Part shown: in pieces, positions 35,894 to 45,579 of the stretch
Layout: each line of letters starts with the position of its first letter
How positions within the stretch are numbered: the stretch's first letter is position 1
DNA from: Alcaligenaceae bacterium
GTDB lineage: Bacteria > Pseudomonadota > Gammaproteobacteria > Burkholderiales > Burkholderiaceae_B
Direction of reading: 5' to 3'
Assembly: GCA_013416395.1 (NCBI GenBank)
Contig: JACCEP010000002.1
Span: forward strand, 186,001-250,000
DNA length: 64,000 bases
Made by a program: the position numbers and the translations under genes
Notes under the pieces: model-generated
Databases searched by the model: none
Told to the model about the DNA's origin: nothing
What the model saw: the letters and a program-made list of their open reading frames with translations, nothing else

Positions 35894-37087
35894 TTAGAAA
35901 AACGCCTGAAGCCCCGTCTGGGCGCGACCCAGGATCAGTGCATGCACGTCGTGTGTGCCTTCATAGGTATTGACGACTTCAAGGTTGACCAGATGACGGG
36001 CAACGCCGAATTCATCCGAGATGCCATTGCCACCCAGCATGTCGCGCGCCATACGAGCGACATCCAGTGACTTGCCGCACGAGTTGCGCTTCATGATGGA
36101 GGTGATCTCGACGGCGGCAATGCCTTCATCTTTCATGCGACCCAGGCGCAGGCAGCCTTGCAGACCCAGAGTAATTTCCGTCTGCATGTCAGCCAGTTTT
36201 TTCTGGATAAGCTGGTTAGCCGCCAGAGGGCGACCAAACTGCTTGCGATCCATGGTGTACTGGCGAGCGGTATGCCAGCACGACTCGGCGGCACCCAGCG
36301 CACCCCATGCGATCCCGTAGCGGGCGGAGTTCAGGCAGGTGAAGGGGCCACGCAGGCCACTGACACCCGGCATCATCTGTTCGGCACCGACCTCGACGCT
36401 GTCCATAACGACTTCACCGGTGATCGACGAACGCAGGCCTACCTTGCCATGAATGACTGGTGCAGACAGACCCTTCATGCCTTTTTCAAGTATGAAGCCA
36501 CGGATTTTGCCGTCATCATCGCCACCCACTACTTTGGCCCACACCACGAACACGTCGGCGATAGGCGAATTGGTGATCCACATTTTGGCACCGGAGATGC
36601 TATAGCCATCGGCTGTTTTGACGGCGCGGGTTTCCATGCTGCCGGGGTCGGAGCCATGGTTGGGCTCGGTCAGGCCGAAACAGCCAATCCATTCACCGCG
36701 GGCCAGCTTGGGCAGATACTTTTGCTTTTGTTCTTCACTGCCAAACTCGTTGATAGGCACCATCACCAGCGATGACTGCACGCTCATCATGGAGCGGTAG
36801 CCTGAGTCAATGCGCTCGACTTCGCGGGCGATAAGGCCGTAGCTGACGTAGTTCATGCCAGCGCCGCCGTACTCTTCAGGAATGGTGGCGCCCAGCAGAC
36901 CAAGTTCACCCATCTCGGAAAAAATGGCCGGGTCGGTTTTTTCGTGGCGGAAGGCTTCGAGCACGCGCGGTGCCAGCTTGTCTTGCGAATAGGCTTGCGC
37001 TGCGTCACGCACCATGCGTTCTTCTTCGGTAAGCTGGCTGTCCAGCAAGAGTGGATCTTCCCAATGGAATGAAGGGTTAGACGACAT
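35894..37087 (-). CDS. gcdH: Glutaryl-CoA dehydrogenase
   Basis: FAD acyl-CoA dehydrogenase that oxidises and decarboxylates glutaryl-CoA to crotonyl-CoA in lysine and tryptophan breakdown. [19 protein letters not shown] is a typical GcdH start. Other blocks are [13 protein letters not shown]-like [41 protein letters not shown] with the glutarate-site arginine, and the catalytic glutamate in [17 protein letters not shown]. 397 aa is standard. No CoA-transferase gene is beside it. 195 bp separate it from the ThDP enzyme upstream. Confidence 0.95.
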   Translation of the reverse strand: MSSNPSFHWEDPLLLDSQLTEEERMVRDAAQAYSQDKLAPRVLEAFRHEKTDPAIFSEMGELGLLGATIPEEYGGAGMNYVSYGLIAREVERIDSGYRSMMSVQSSLVMVPINEFGSEEQKQKYLPKLARGEWIGCFGLTEPNHGSDPGSMETRAVKTADGYSISGAKMWITNSPIADVFVVWAKVVGGDDDGKIRGFILEKGMKGLSAPVIHGKVGLRSSITGEVVMDSVEVGAEQMMPGVSGLRGPFTCLNSARYGIAWGALGAAESCWHTARQYTMDRKQFGRPLAANQLIQKKLADMQTEITLGLQGCLRLGRMKDEGIAAVEITSIMKRNSCGKSLDVARMARDMLGGNGISDEFGVARHLVNLEVVNTYEGTHDVHALILGRAQTGLQAFF

Positions 37088-37282
37088 TTCAATACCTCGT
37101 ATCAGATGAATTTAATGCCAATCGCCTGATGGCGATTGATCGTGATGGTTTGTGCTGCCGGCTGAGTGGTGCGTGCAGCCGCGACGGAGTTGCGTTAGGC
37201 GAAGGTGCTTGCATGACACTACACCTCGCCGTTTTACTGGGTTCGATATCTGGCTGCGCTTGCACAGTCGGTTTCAACGCCT

Positions 37283-38977
37283 TCAGCGTGCCGCCTGTGC
37301 CTTCTCGCGAATTTTCTGCAGCGTAGTAGTTGGGGTAATGGCCTCGGGGTCGATCAGGCAATGCAGAATGGCGGGCTTGCCACTGGCTACGGCGCGTTCA
37401 AACGCTGGTGCAAACTGCTCGGTGGTTTCGACACGCTCGCCGTGGCCGCCAAATGCCTGGGCGTAGGCAGCAAAATCGGGGTTTTCGAGTGTGGTGGCCG
37501 AGATGCGTGCGGGGTAATGGAGCTCTTGATGCATGCGAATAGTGCCAAACATGCCGTTGTCGAAAATAAGCACAACAATGGGCAGGTTGTATTGCACAGC
37601 GGTAGCAAATTCTTGCCCGTGCATCATGAAGCAGCCGTCACCGGCAAAGCATATAACCGTGCGCGAAGGGTGGATGCGCTTGGCCCCTACGGCCGCAGGC
37701 AGACCGTAGCCCATGGAGCCCGAGGTTGGCGCCAGTTGTGTGCCGTAGCGCTTGAAGGGATGAAAGCGGTGCAGCCAGGTGGCATAGTTGCCGGCACCAT
37801 TGCACATAATGCTGTCGTCGGGCAGGGTAGAGGCCAAGTAGGCCATAACCTTGCCCACCTGCAGAGCGCCCGGGTGCGTAATGGTGCTGGGGTCGCTCCA
37901 GGCCTCATAGCTTGACCGCAAGCGGGTGAGATCGTCGGCCCATGCAGGTGTTCCGGCTGGTTTCAGGGCAGACGCCGCTTGGGCGAATGCGCTGGGCGAC
38001 ACATTAATACCCAGTGTGGCGCGGTAAACGCGGTTTAACTCGCCGGCGTCAGGGTAAACATGCACCAGCTTTTGCTTGGGAACAGGGATGTCGAACAGGG
38101 TGTAGCTCTGGCTGGCGATTTCTGACATGCGCCCGCCTACCAGCAGCACCGGGTCGGCATCACGTATGTACTGCATAAGCTCGGGGTTGCTGCCCAGACC
38201 GACATCGCCCGTGAAACATGGGTGATCAACCGGGAACAGCATTTGACGACGAAACTGCACAGCAACAGGCAATTGATAGTGGGTGGCAAACTCGGCGAAT
38301 TCGTCGACGGCATTTTGGTCCCAACGCGTGCCGCCAAGAATGGCAATAGGCTTGCGGGCGTTGGCTAGCAGACCCTGCAGGTCGTCAAGTTGCGCTGTCG
38401 TTGGTGCGCTTTCTATAACTTGGTAACGCGGTGCATCGGCGACCTGGGCGGTTTCCACCAGCATATCTTCAGGCAGCGCGATAACGACGGGGCCTGGGCG
38501 GCCAGAGGTGGCGACATGAAAGGCCCGGGATATCAGCTCGGGTATGCGTTCAACCTGGTCGATTTCGGTAACCCATTTGGCCTGGGTACCGAAAACGGCA
38601 CGGTAATCCATTTCTTGAAAGGCTTCGCGCTCACGCATGCCGCGTTCAATCTGGCCGACAAATAGAATAAGGGGTGTTGAATCTTGCTGGGCGATATGTA
38701 TGCCTGCCAGCGCATTCGAGGCGCCGGGTGCACGCGTAACCATGCAAATGCCTGGTTTGCCTGTGAGCTTGCCATAGGCGTCGGCCATCATGGCTGCGCC
38801 GCCTTCCTGGCGACATACTGTGACCTCGATGGAGGCGTCATACAAACCATCGAGCACCGCGAGGTAACTTTCACCAGGCACGCAGAATACGTGCTCGGCC
38901 CCGTGGGCGACGAGTTGGTCGACGAGAATGTGGCCGCCAATGCGGGCCTGCGGAGTAGAGCTGGATTCAGTTGTCAT
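37283..38977 (-). CDS. Thiamine-diphosphate-dependent enzyme (acetolactate synthase-like)
   Basis: A 564-aa three-domain ThDP enzyme. The N-terminal PYR domain has the proton-relay glutamate in CRQEGGAAMMADAYG and APGASNALAGIHIAQQDSTP; the central domain includes ILGGTRWDQ; and the PP domain has the Mg/ThDP motif GDGCFMMHGQEFATAV ending with NLPIVVLIFDN. It clusters with acetolactate synthase-like and oxo-acid decarboxylases of unknown substrate. The start is ATG 38977 (MTTESSSTP). The divergent LysR gene and the three inverted repeats immediately upstream point to specific induction. Confidence 0.88.
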   Translation of the reverse strand: MTTESSSTPQARIGGHILVDQLVAHGAEHVFCVPGESYLAVLDGLYDASIEVTVCRQEGGAAMMADAYGKLTGKPGICMVTRAPGASNALAGIHIAQQDSTPLILFVGQIERGMREREAFQEMDYRAVFGTQAKWVTEIDQVERIPELISRAFHVATSGRPGPVVIALPEDMLVETAQVADAPRYQVIESAPTTAQLDDLQGLLANARKPIAILGGTRWDQNAVDEFAEFATHYQLPVAVQFRRQMLFPVDHPCFTGDVGLGSNPELMQYIRDADPVLLVGGRMSEIASQSYTLFDIPVPKQKLVHVYPDAGELNRVYRATLGINVSPSAFAQAASALKPAGTPAWADDLTRLRSSYEAWSDPSTITHPGALQVGKVMAYLASTLPDDSIMCNGAGNYATWLHRFHPFKRYGTQLAPTSGSMGYGLPAAVGAKRIHPSRTVICFAGDGCFMMHGQEFATAVQYNLPIVVLIFDNGMFGTIRMHQELHYPARISATTLENPDFAAYAQAFGGHGERVETTEQFAPAFERAVASGKPAILHCLIDPEAITPTTTLQKIREKAQAAR

Positions 38978-38995
38978 GGTAAGCAAGGATAATGT

Positions 38996-39055
38996 GCGTT
39001 GGGCGCACAACGCAATTGATAAAATTGCACAATGTCTTGCGTATTAGGCAAGACA
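38996..39055. promoter_or_regulatory. Three consecutive perfect inverted repeats (operator cluster)
   Basis: GCGTTG-N6-CAACGC (38996-39013), GCAATT-GATAA-AATTGC (39012-39028) and TGTCTTGC-N7-GCAAGACA (39033-39055) lie end to end, starting 19 bp upstream of the ThDP-enzyme start codon. The second is T-N11-A-like and fits a LysR site. Likely bound by the divergent LysR protein. Confidence 0.65.
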
Positions 39056-39247
39056 CTGGCGTGACGTACAGATCTGGTGTGGCTCGCCATCCAACACCAG
39101 GTATCGACCTTGGGCATCCAACCGCTGACGCGCGGTGTCTCGGGCCCCTTGTACACGATGCCTGGCATCGGGTTATTGGCTTTCAGGGGCGCGAAATCCT
39201 CGCGTTGCTTGCAATAGTTTGCCAGATTTCTGGCTTCGGAGACGGAT

Positions 39248-40135
39248 ATGAGAAATGGGGTGCCCAATCTTGGGGCGTTGCAGGCGTTCGAAGCGACCGC
39301 GCGGCTGGGGTCTTTTTCACGCGCAGCCGAGGAGCTGGCGTTGACGCATAGCGCGGTATACCGTCAAGTGACTGGGCTGGAGGAGCGTCTGGGTGTGCAG
39401 TTGTTAACGCGTATCCGGCGCCGCGTGGGTCTGACGGATGCAGGCGCAGAATACGCTGCCCGTGTTCGTCATCACCTGGAGCAACTGGAAAAAGACACAT
39501 TTGGGTTGATTTCTCGCTCAGGCATGGGGCGTAGCCTGCATATTGCCGTCTTGCCCACCCTGGCGACGACCTGGTTGGTGCCCCGGTTGGCTCAGTTTCA
39601 TCGCCTGCATGGTGATATTGCGGTAAGCCTGTCCTCCCGCACTTTGCCGTTTCAGTTCAAAGATCACCCTGTGGATGCCGCCATTTACCATGCTGAACAA
39701 TTATGGCCACAGACGCGAGGCATCAAACTTTTTGATGAAGAGGCGCTGGTGCCTGTGTGCATGCCCCAGTTGCTTAAAGGGCGTGAGACTGCTGACGGCG
39801 ATATGTCGGGTCTTACCCATCTGCATATGCTTTCTCGTCCTGATGCCTGGCGATACTGGTATGACGCACAGGGCCGCGAATACCAGCCTTCCATTAGTGC
39901 CGGGCCGCGCTATGAGCTGTTTTCCATGGTTATTGCGGCCGTCAAGGCAGGTATGGGCGTGGGCCTGGTGCCACGCTTTCTGGCGCAACCTGAGCTGGAT
40001 GCCGGCACCCTGATCGCGCCGGTTGAGGGTGTGCTAAAAGTGCCGGAAGCCTATTTTTTCAGTTATCCGGCGGATCGTGATCGCTCTGAAGCACTCAACA
40101 TGTTTGAATCATGGGTGCAGGGGCTGGCGCAGTAA
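39248..40135 (+). CDS. LysR-family (GcvA-like) transcriptional regulator
   Basis: A 295-aa regulator with the N-terminal winged helix (LGALQAFEATARLGSFSRAA, then EELALTHSAVYRQVTGLEE) and a C-terminal periplasmic-binding-like effector domain. The VYRQVTGLEERLGVQLL portion and the TLATTWLVPRLAQF block are typical of GcvA-type members. It is divergent from the ThDP enzyme, with 270 bp between, and the inverted repeats at 38996-39055 are probable targets. The effector is unknown. Confidence 0.92.
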   Translation: MRNGVPNLGALQAFEATARLGSFSRAAEELALTHSAVYRQVTGLEERLGVQLLTRIRRRVGLTDAGAEYAARVRHHLEQLEKDTFGLISRSGMGRSLHIAVLPTLATTWLVPRLAQFHRLHGDIAVSLSSRTLPFQFKDHPVDAAIYHAEQLWPQTRGIKLFDEEALVPVCMPQLLKGRETADGDMSGLTHLHMLSRPDAWRYWYDAQGREYQPSISAGPRYELFSMVIAAVKAGMGVGLVPRFLAQPELDAGTLIAPVEGVLKVPEAYFFSYPADRDRSEALNMFESWVQGLAQ

Positions 40136-40146
40136 ATTGAGTGGAA

Positions 40147-40194
40147 GACAAAGACAAAGGCAAAGGCAAAGACAAAGACAAAGACAAAGACAAG
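40147..40194. repeat. Hexanucleotide repeat (GACAAA/GGCAAA)8
   Basis: Eight tandem hexamers: GACAAA x2, GGCAAA x2, GACAAA x3, GACAAG. It begins 12 bases after the LysR stop and opens a strand-asymmetric purine-rich tract that runs to about 40470, ahead of ggt. Confidence 0.9.
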
Positions 40195-40290
40195 AAGACG
40201 GAAAAGCAAAAGTAAGGGGTGAGGCAGGCAGGGGTAAGAAAGAGGAAACAGGGAGCCAGAGACACAGACGGCCAGAGACAGGCTGGGACA

Positions 40291-40390
40291 GACAGGGATA
40301 GACCGGGATAGACGGGGATAGACGGGGATAGACGGGGATAGACGGGGATAGACAAGGATAAACAGGGATAAACAGGGATAAACAGGGATG
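40291..40390. repeat. 10-bp minisatellite, ten copies
   Basis: Ten abutting 10-bp units: GACAGGGATA, GACCGGGATA, GACGGGGATA x4, GACAAGGATA, AACAGGGATA x2, AACAGGGATG. Central copies are identical, edges diverge. The 342-bp gap 40136-40477 holds this array, the hexamers and related purine-rich sequence, and no gene. Confidence 0.93.
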
Positions 40391-40477
40391 GCAGAAGACG
40401 GTCAGATATGGCCAGAGACGGCCAGAGGCCCGAGGGCGGACGAACGGATAAGAAGCAAGAAATAAAAGGCGAGACAC

Positions 40478-42328
40478 ATGCAGACAAAGCGAGAAAACAC
40501 ACGAAGGGGCTTTTATGCGTCGACCGGGCGCCGCAGCACGGTAGGGCGGGCGCTGGCTGGGCTGATGCTTGCCCTCTTGCTTCCCGCTGCGTGGGCGGCG
40601 TCGCCGGCTTCAGCCTCACCCTCACCCGCTGTGGTGTCGCCAACTGTGGCGTCCAAAGAAGACATAAACCCTGAGTCTGCTACAGCCGTATCCGATCGGG
40701 CATTGGCCAGGGCAGCGCATTACATGGCCAGCAGCGCCAATCCACTCGCCACGCGGGCGGGTGTCGACATGCTGGCAGCGGGCGGTAATGCCGTGGATGC
40801 CACTATCGCCATGCAAATGGTGCTTGCACTGGTAGAGCCTCAGTCTTCCGGGCTGGGGGGCGGCGCTTTTCTGGTCATGTATGACCCTGCAAAGGGCATG
40901 CTTGCATATGATGGTCGCGAGACAGCACCATTGGCGGCACGCAGCGACCGGTTTGTCAAAGACGGCAAGCCACTGCCATTTTGGGACGCGGTAAATAGCG
41001 GAAAATCTGTCGGGGTGCCCGGCGTGCTGGCCATGTTGGACATGGTTCATGCGCAGCACGGTCAGCTTCAATGGTCACGGCTTTTTGCGCCAGCCATTGC
41101 ACTGGCTGAGCAGGGCTTTGAGGTGTCTCCGCGCCTGCATGCCTTGCTGAAAGAAAATGAGTATTTGCCGCAGCAACCGGCTGCGGCGGCGTATTTCTAT
41201 GATGATCAGGGCCAGCCATGGCCTGCAGGGCATCGCCTGAAAAACCCCGCACTGGCACGCAGCCTGCGCCTGATCGTTCAAGATGGCGTATCCGCGTTTT
41301 ATCAGGGCGACATCGCGCACGATATCGTAGAGGCAGTGGGGGGCCATGCTGTGCCGGGCGATCTGACGCTTGCTGATCTGGCTGCCTACAAGGCCAAAGA
41401 GCGCGAGCCTTTGTGCATGCCTTACAAAGCCTATCAGTTGTGCGGCATGCCACCGCCCAGCTCAGGGCCGCTGGCGATTATGCAGATGCTGGGCATACTC
41501 GCTCATACCGATATCGCGGCCATGGCGCCAGACAGCCTGGCGTCAGTACATTTATTTTCTGAGGCAGGCAAGCTGGCCTTTGCCGACCGCGACGTTTATG
41601 TGGCCGACCCTGATTTTGTTCACGTGCCAGTACAGGCCATGCTGAACCCCGATTATCTTGCCTTGCGGGCAGGCTTGATCGATAAAGCACGAAGCATGGG
41701 GCGTGCGCCACCGGGTGACCCGGCCAATATGCTGGCGGTCAGAGGGCAAGACAGCTCGCCGGAGCTGCCGTCTACCAGCCACATGGTGGCGGTTGACGCT
41801 GACGGCGGTGTGGTTTCCATGACCAGTTCAATAGAAACCGCGTTTGGTAGCAAAATCTTTGTTGATGGCTTTTTGCTTAACAACGAACTGACAGACTTCT
41901 CGCTCAGTGGTGTAGACGATGAGGGCAAGCCTGTGGCCAATCGGGTTGAGCCGGGCAAGCGCCCGCGTAGCTCCATGGCGCCCATGATTGTGCTCAAGGA
42001 CGGTAAGCCCTACATGGCAATTGGCTCACCCGGAGGGGCTGCCATTATCAACTTTGTGGCAAAGACCTTGCTGGGTGTGCTCGATTGGGGGCTGAACATT
42101 CAGCAGGCCATTGCCCTGCCCAATCGAGGCAGCCGCAATCGGTTTACCGAAGTCGAGAAAGGCACGGCCCTGCATGTATTGGTAGCACCGCTGCGTGCAA
42201 TGGGCCATGAAGTGCGCGAAATTGCATTTCCAAGCGGGCTTCAGGGCGTGGTAATTACGCCCCAGGGCCTGGAAGGTGGGTCTGACCCTCGGCGCGAAGG
42301 CGTATCGATGGGTGACCCGCCGGGTTAG
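40478..42328 (+). CDS. ggt: Gamma-glutamyltransferase
   Basis: Periplasmic N-terminal-nucleophile hydrolase that removes the gamma-glutamyl group of glutathione. A signal peptide (LALLLPAAWAA, cleavage near residue 42) is preceded by a 23-residue basic lead. The autocleavage/nucleophile site is LPSTSHMVAVDADGG at about residue 430, Thr being the nucleophile; the substrate region SGLGGGAFLVMY, and later PRSSMAPMIVL and GSPGGAAIIN, are intact. 616 aa is slightly longer than usual because of the lead. Its 3' end overlaps convergent purU by four bases. The leader lies in the purine-rich repeat tract. Confidence 0.93.
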   Translation: MQTKRENTRRGFYASTGRRSTVGRALAGLMLALLLPAAWAASPASASPSPAVVSPTVASKEDINPESATAVSDRALARAAHYMASSANPLATRAGVDMLAAGGNAVDATIAMQMVLALVEPQSSGLGGGAFLVMYDPAKGMLAYDGRETAPLAARSDRFVKDGKPLPFWDAVNSGKSVGVPGVLAMLDMVHAQHGQLQWSRLFAPAIALAEQGFEVSPRLHALLKENEYLPQQPAAAAYFYDDQGQPWPAGHRLKNPALARSLRLIVQDGVSAFYQGDIAHDIVEAVGGHAVPGDLTLADLAAYKAKEREPLCMPYKAYQLCGMPPPSSGPLAIMQMLGILAHTDIAAMAPDSLASVHLFSEAGKLAFADRDVYVADPDFVHVPVQAMLNPDYLALRAGLIDKARSMGRAPPGDPANMLAVRGQDSSPELPSTSHMVAVDADGGVVSMTSSIETAFGSKIFVDGFLLNNELTDFSLSGVDDEGKPVANRVEPGKRPRSSMAPMIVLKDGKPYMAIGSPGGAAIINFVAKTLLGVLDWGLNIQQAIALPNRGSRNRFTEVEKGTALHVLVAPLRAMGHEVREIAFPSGLQGVVITPQGLEGGSDPRREGVSMGDPPG

Positions 42329-43173
42329 CGGAAAACGACAGTACGCTGGCCGTTGAGCAAAATGCGGTGCTCCACGTGCCAGCGCACGGCTCGCGACAGC
42401 ACGCGCGATTCTATGGTGCTGCCCACACGGGTAAGGTCGGTTGAGCTCATGGCGTGGTGCACACGCTCAATGTCTTGTTCAATAATGGGGCCTTCATCAA
42501 GTGCTGCCGTAACGTAGTGGGCGGTGGCGCCAATAATTTTGACGCCGCGCGCATGCGCCTGGTGATAAGGCTTTGCACCTTTGAAACTGGGCAAAAAACT
42601 GTGATGAATATTAATGGCCTTACCAGACAGCGCGCGACACATGTTGTCGGACAAAATCTGCATATATCGCGCCAGCACGACAACGTTTACATTTTCTTTG
42701 GCAACCAGGTCAAGAACCTGTTGTTCTTGCTCTGCACGGTTTTCGGCGCTGACAGGCAACAGATGAAAAGGTATGCCATAGGATTCAGCCATGCCTTTGA
42801 AATCAGGGTGATTGGACACGACGCCCGCCACTTCGACTGGCAGCTCGCCGCTATTGGCCCTAAAGAGCAGGTCGTTCAGGCAGTGGCCTTGTCTGCTTAC
42901 CAAAAGCAGCAGGCGCGCCTTGCGCTGGGCGTCATTGATCTGCGCGTCCATATCGAATTTGTGGGCCACTGATGCAAACGAGGCATGAAGCTCGTCGACG
43001 GGTGTGGCAATGGGCAGTGCAAAATGTACACGCAAGAAGAACCGCTCGGTTTCGAGGTCGCCAAACTGCTGGGCATCAATAATGTTGCCATGCAGGCCCA
43101 GCAGCCAGCCGGTTACGTTGTGAACTATGCCAATGCGGTCAGGGCACGAAAGCGTAAGAATGTAGTCGTTCAT
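42325..43173 (-). CDS. purU: Formyltetrahydrofolate deformylase
   Basis: Hydrolyses 10-formyltetrahydrofolate to formate and tetrahydrofolate, balancing one-carbon pools. An N-terminal ACT domain (CPDRIGIVHNVTGWLLG) is followed by the formyltransferase fold with VSNHPDFKGMAESYGI, NIHHSFLPSFKGAKPYHQA (catalytic Asn and His) and the HYVTAALDEGPIIEQD loop. 282 aa is standard. Product formate links loosely to the formate genes upstream in the window. Confidence 0.96.
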   Translation of the reverse strand: MNDYILTLSCPDRIGIVHNVTGWLLGLHGNIIDAQQFGDLETERFFLRVHFALPIATPVDELHASFASVAHKFDMDAQINDAQRKARLLLLVSRQGHCLNDLLFRANSGELPVEVAGVVSNHPDFKGMAESYGIPFHLLPVSAENRAEQEQQVLDLVAKENVNVVVLARYMQILSDNMCRALSGKAINIHHSFLPSFKGAKPYHQAHARGVKIIGATAHYVTAALDEGPIIEQDIERVHHAMSSTDLTRVGSTIESRVLSRAVRWHVEHRILLNGQRTVVFR

Positions 43174-43193
43174 GTGTAGTGTTAAGCAGTAAG

Positions 43194-44312
43194 TTACAGC
43201 GTGGCCAGCGCTGAGCGAGCGATCGCCAGGCAGGCTGTTAAGCCGGGAGATTCTATCCCGAACAGATTAATCAGGTTGCTCACGCCGTGGGTTGCGGGCC
43301 CGGCGATTACAAAATCAGCTGCAGGCTGACCAGCACCAACAATTTTTGGGCGTATGCCGGTATAGCCGGGGCTAAGGGCGCCATCGGGCAGGTCTGGCCA
43401 GTAGCGGCGCACGGCTTCGTAGAAACTGTCGCCCCGGTGAGGGTCTATATCGTAGTTTTCATGGTCGACCCATTGCGTGTCGGGCCCAAATTTTGCCTGG
43501 CCGCCAAGATCTAACGTTAGGTGTACGCCCAGTCCTGCTTCGTCAGGCATGGGGTAGATAAGACGGCTAAAGGGTGCTCGCCCTGAAAGCGTAAAGTAAC
43601 TGCCTTTGCAGTAATACGTGGGGGGTATGTGTGCAACAGGCTGCCCATGCAGTGCGTGCGCTGTGGCTGGCGCCGACAGACCCGTCGCATTGATGACGGT
43701 ATTGGCGCTGAGCGTCATGGCCGAGGCGCTGTCAGCGCCGTTGTCACCAAACGTTAATACGAATTCGCCCGTATCGTTAATATGCCCGTCGCGAAACACA
43801 GTATGAAACACGCATTGCGCACCGTGGTTTTCGGCATCTCCCTGCAGCGCCAGCATGAGAGCATGGCTGTCGATGATGCCTGTTGAGGGTGAGACCAGTG
43901 CCCCGTCACAGCTAAGCGCAGGTTCGAGTTCGCGCGCCTGCGCACCGGTAATCTGGTACAGATCGTCTACGCCATTGCATCGTGCCTGCTCGGCAATCTG
44001 CTTTAGTTGTGCGGTTTGCCCGGGCGTGGCCGCCACGATAAGTTTGCCTGTGCGTTTGTGCGGTATGCCGCGTTCGGCGCAATACGCGTACAGCAGTTGC
44101 TTGCCTTCTACGCACAGTTTTGCCTTGAGGCTGCCCGCAGGGTAATAAATGCCGGCGTGTATGACTTCTGAGTTGCGTGAACTGGTTCCGGTGCCAATAC
44201 TTGAGTCTGCCTCGGTAACTAGCACCTCACGGCCTGCAAGGGCGAGTTCACGTGCAATAGCCAGGCCGACAACGCCAGCTCCGAGCACCACGCAGTCTAG
44301 ATCTGCTGCCAT
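43194..44312 (-). CDS. FAD-dependent oxidoreductase, L-2-hydroxyglutarate oxidase-like
   Basis: A 372-aa DAO-superfamily flavoprotein. The FAD motif [20 protein letters not shown] is followed by [20 protein letters not shown] and [12 protein letters not shown], then TGKLIVAAT, which closely follow LhgO. It ends with a typical substrate-loop region ([17 protein letters not shown]). Expected to oxidise L-2-hydroxyglutarate or a related 2-hydroxyacid to the membrane electron chain. Runs with the pdxH-flavin reductase group on the same strand, 33 bp after the flavin reductase stop. Confidence 0.87.
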   Translation of the reverse strand: MAADLDCVVLGAGVVGLAIARELALAGREVLVTEADSSIGTGTSSRNSEVIHAGIYYPAGSLKAKLCVEGKQLLYAYCAERGIPHKRTGKLIVAATPGQTAQLKQIAEQARCNGVDDLYQITGAQARELEPALSCDGALVSPSTGIIDSHALMLALQGDAENHGAQCVFHTVFRDGHINDTGEFVLTFGDNGADSASAMTLSANTVINATGLSAPATAHALHGQPVAHIPPTYYCKGSYFTLSGRAPFSRLIYPMPDEAGLGVHLTLDLGGQAKFGPDTQWVDHENYDIDPHRGDSFYEAVRRYWPDLPDGALSPGYTGIRPKIVGAGQPAADFVIAGPATHGVSNLINLFGIESPGLTACLAIARSALATL

Positions 44313-44345
44313 TGTTTCTCGTACATAGGTAAGTTGAAAGCCGCG

Positions 44346-44876
44346 TCAGAGATCGGACAGCGGCTCGGTAGAAGGGGTAAGGTCAAAGTCGCCTGCGTGG
44401 TACACCAAAGGCTGACTGAAGCTGCGATCACAGCTTTCTACCTGACCGATGAACACCACATGATCGCCCGCTTCATGGTGGGTCAGATTATGGCATTCGA
44501 ACCAGGCTGCCGTGTCGTTATCGGCCAGCATCAGGGTGCCGCCGGGCGCACGCGCAAGTGCTACATTGTTAAAGCGCCCGCTTTGGGGGCCACTGGCAAA
44601 GCGTTTGGCCAGATGCAATTGTGAGGCTGCCAGCACATGAATCACATAGCGCTCAGCATGCAGAAAATAGGGCAATGCAGACGCTTTGCGCGACAGTGAC
44701 CAGAGCACCAGGGGTGGATCAAGCGATACCGAGTTGAATGAGCTAATGGTAAGCCCCACAGGCTCGTTTCCGGCATTGCCGGGGTGTTCAGCGGTAATGA
44801 CGGTGACACCTGTAGCGAAACGGCCCAAGGCAGATCGGAAAAAGGCGGAGTCAAAAATAGGGGGCGAAGCGGCCAT
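44346..44876 (-). CDS. Flavin reductase-like FMN-binding protein
   Basis: A 176-aa protein of the flavin-reductase/FMN-binding split barrel family. The FRSALGRFATGVTVITAEH start, LTISSFNSVSLDPPLVLWSL and the C-terminal YHAGDFD are typical. The usual role is NAD(P)H-dependent FMN reduction for a partner oxygenase, but no oxygenase gene is adjacent. I start at ATG 44876 (MAASPPIF); the longer frame overlaps pdxH. It lies 14 bp after pdxH. Confidence 0.87.
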   Translation of the reverse strand: MAASPPIFDSAFFRSALGRFATGVTVITAEHPGNAGNEPVGLTISSFNSVSLDPPLVLWSLSRKASALPYFLHAERYVIHVLAASQLHLAKRFASGPQSGRFNNVALARAPGGTLMLADNDTAAWFECHNLTHHEAGDHVVFIGQVESCDRSFSQPLVYHAGDFDLTPSTEPLSDL

Positions 44877-44890
44877 GTGCTGGTGGCCGG

Positions 44891-45520
44891 TTAGGGCGCG
44901 AGACGCCGCAGCGCCCAATGTGTGTTTTCGCGTTGGAACACCAGACGATCGTGCAGGCGCGACGGCCGACCTTGCCAGAACTCAAAGTAACTGGGCAACA
45001 GCCGATAACCACCCCAATGCTCGGGGCGTGCAGGGTTATCGCCAAGCGATGCGGTGAGCGCAGCGGTGCGTGCTTCGAGCTCGTCGCGGCTGATGGGCTG
45101 GCTTTGGGGTGAAACCCAAGCGCCTATGCGTGACTCGAGCGGGCGACTTTTAAAATACTGGTCAGACTCGACTGCCGGTATTTTTTCGATGACACCTTCA
45201 ATGCGTACCTGGCGTTCGAGGGCTGGCCAGAAAAACAGCAGGCTGGCGTTGGGGTTGTTTTCTACCTCATGGCCTTTGCGTGAGAGGTAATTGGTAAAGA
45301 ACACCATGCCTTGCGCATCAAACCCTTTGAGCAGCACAATGCGTGCAGATGGCCTGCCTTCTGGGGTTGCAGTGGCCAGCGTCATGGCAGTGGGCTCAGT
45401 GACGTTGGCCTTTAACGCTTCGTCCAGCCATAGGGAAAACTGGTCAAAGGGGTTTGCGGCCAGAGAAGATTCGAGCAATTCGAATTTTTCGTATTTATGG
45501 CGGATATCGGCAACTGACAT
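44891..45520 (-). CDS. pdxH: Pyridoxamine 5'-phosphate oxidase
   Basis: FMN enzyme making pyridoxal phosphate from pyridoxine or pyridoxamine phosphate. Blocks: [72 protein letters not shown] and the C-terminal [25 protein letters not shown]. 209 aa is standard. First gene of the pdxH-flavin reductase-LhgO-like group. Confidence 0.97.
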   Translation of the reverse strand: MSVADIRHKYEKFELLESSLAANPFDQFSLWLDEALKANVTEPTAMTLATATPEGRPSARIVLLKGFDAQGMVFFTNYLSRKGHEVENNPNASLLFFWPALERQVRIEGVIEKIPAVESDQYFKSRPLESRIGAWVSPQSQPISRDELEARTAALTASLGDNPARPEHWGGYRLLPSYFEFWQGRPSRLHDRLVFQRENTHWALRRLAP

Positions 45521-45579
45521 GGTAAATGTACGCAGAATGATGAATCCCTAGTTTAGCAAGCCACGACGGTCTGCAGGGA

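Noticed and set aside
40291-40390. CRISPR-like repeat array
   Set aside because: Units are 10 bp and abut without spacers; it is a minisatellite and there are no cas genes in the window.
40095-40643. Minus-strand open frame of Pro/Leu/Ser repeats (IPVYPCLS-like)
   Set aside because: Arises only because a 10-bp period repeats all three frames; it reads open in more than one frame and has no homology or ribosome-binding site.
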